Below, piece after piece: positions 63,565-64,000 of a stretch of DNA of 64,000 nucleotides. The stretch covers positions 48,206-112,205 of the forward strand of contig CAVSAU010000018.1 of NCBI GenBank assembly GCA_963726065.1. The letters run 5' to 3'. Within the stretch, counting starts at the first letter, position 1, and each line of letters opens with the position of its first letter. This DNA is from Neomesorhizobium sp963726065 (GTDB lineage: Bacteria; Pseudomonadota; Alphaproteobacteria; Rhizobiales; Rhizobiaceae). A model generated the notes under the pieces. The model searched no databases and had not been told where the DNA came from. It saw only the letters and a program-made list of their open reading frames with translations. The translations under genes were made by a program, and so were the position numbers.

Positions 63565-63982
63565 ATGGCAAGGTTCGCCTCGCCGAAGCACCCGGATCTT
63601 TACCCGATCGACTGCCAAAGTCTCGATTGACGATGCCTTTCGGGAGATGTGGGAGAACCTTGCGGCGGCCGGCTGGGGGCCGGATCAAATCGCCGACGCC
63701 CTCTATGAGCTCACTGACAACCATATGACAGCACTGCGGGAGAATGAAGCGCTCGATCTCCGGCTTGCCGGCTCCAAAAGGCAGGTGCTGATGCCGAAGG
63801 TTGAAAAAGGCGACATTCTCACCATCGAAGTGGAGGTGCTTCGCGCCTGGGCTGATGGCACGGTCACCTTCTCGCTTTACGGTCATCCCGGTGTGACAAC
63901 GATCCCAGGTGACCCCCCGCAAATCGTTGGCATCGAAAAGGCGAGGGCCTCAAAGGCGCCTCGCAAACGGACCGACGCATGA
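63565..63982 (+). CDS. Hypothetical protein (apparent frameshift near 63625)
   Basis: From ATG 63565, MARFASPKHPDLYPIDCQSL runs to a stop; removing one T in the ctcgattgac segment continues into DDAFREMWENLAAAGWGPDQIADALYELTDN and on to 63982, about 138 residues. The C-terminal part (KGDILTIEVEVLRAWADGTV, SLYGHPGVTTIPG) is beta-rich. No family recognised. The stop overlaps nothing and the gene is close to the right edge. Confidence 0.5.
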
Positions 63983-64000
63983 AATGGGCGCGCAGCGCGG

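Noticed and set aside
57203..63982. Second copy of the tRNA-Glu 3' end as an attachment site
   Set aside because: I looked for ggttcgattcccc-like runs to the right of the tRNA and found none, so island boundaries are not claimed.

Overview
The window is a GC-rich bacterial chromosome segment, about 60 % GC or more by eye. Its gene content points to Alphaproteobacteria, order Rhizobiales, most like Phyllobacteriaceae/Mesorhizobium (inference). Clues are the hom-glpX-recJ order, the cpaBC-cpaEF-tadBCD pilus block, a 670-residue propionyl-CoA carboxylase alpha chain, class I phaC, DUF2336 and DUF982 proteins, a rhizobial-type intergenic palindromic repeat, and a tandem glycine riboswitch before gcvTHP.

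Layout: 1-8.6 kb has the 3' end of a molybdenum hydroxylase, a secreted serine hydrolase, dnaE and pccA. 8.8-12.5 kb is a formaldehyde-detoxification run: glutathione-dependent formaldehyde dehydrogenase, then an ElaA-like acetyltransferase, a YaiI-like protein, a DUF1345 membrane protein and S-formylglutathione hydrolase. 12.6-14.2 kb encodes a b-type cytochrome and a Tat-exported molybdopterin enzyme. 14.4-19.4 kb is an XRE regulator and the riboswitch-controlled glycine cleavage operon. 19.4-20.7 kb holds a TauD-like dioxygenase wedged between gcvP and a second, diverged copy of the gcvP 3' end with its own terminator. 20.7-28.5 kb is a Tad/Cpa pilus assembly block on the minus strand, without pilin or prepilin peptidase.

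28.7-35.9 kb has parE, a drug/metabolite transporter, an operon of a YceI-OmpA fusion and a secreted caspase-like protein ending in a CxxCH segment, a cupin and a DUF2336 protein. 36-43.3 kb carries a MaoC/CitE-like pair, flavin reductase, nitroreductase, a secreted beta-rich protein, an acyltransferase, thrS and yidD. 43.4-57.2 kb has a LysR regulator with a tiny divergent ORF, an IscU-like protein, folE, hisI, a patatin, then the minus-strand run aminotransferase-hom-glpX-recJ, phaC, an M15-type lipoprotein and tRNA-Glu.

Everything to the right of tRNA-Glu (57.2-64 kb) looks different: sparse small genes, a resolvase stump, a DUF982 relic, an adenylate cyclase gene shattered by about nine frame changes, and two paralogous small proteins about 5 kb apart. 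This is probably a decayed accessory region next to a tRNA (inference).

Nine conserved genes elsewhere (dnaE, pccA, DUF1345, cytochrome b, flavin reductase, nitroreductase, acyltransferase, thrS, phaC) are each broken by one frame change, and in all nine dropping one base restores a full-length product. Because dnaE and thrS are essential, this most likely reflects insertion-type sequencing errors. These genes are annotated as single CDSs with the break noted. I found no CRISPR array, rRNA, intact transposase or intact prophage.
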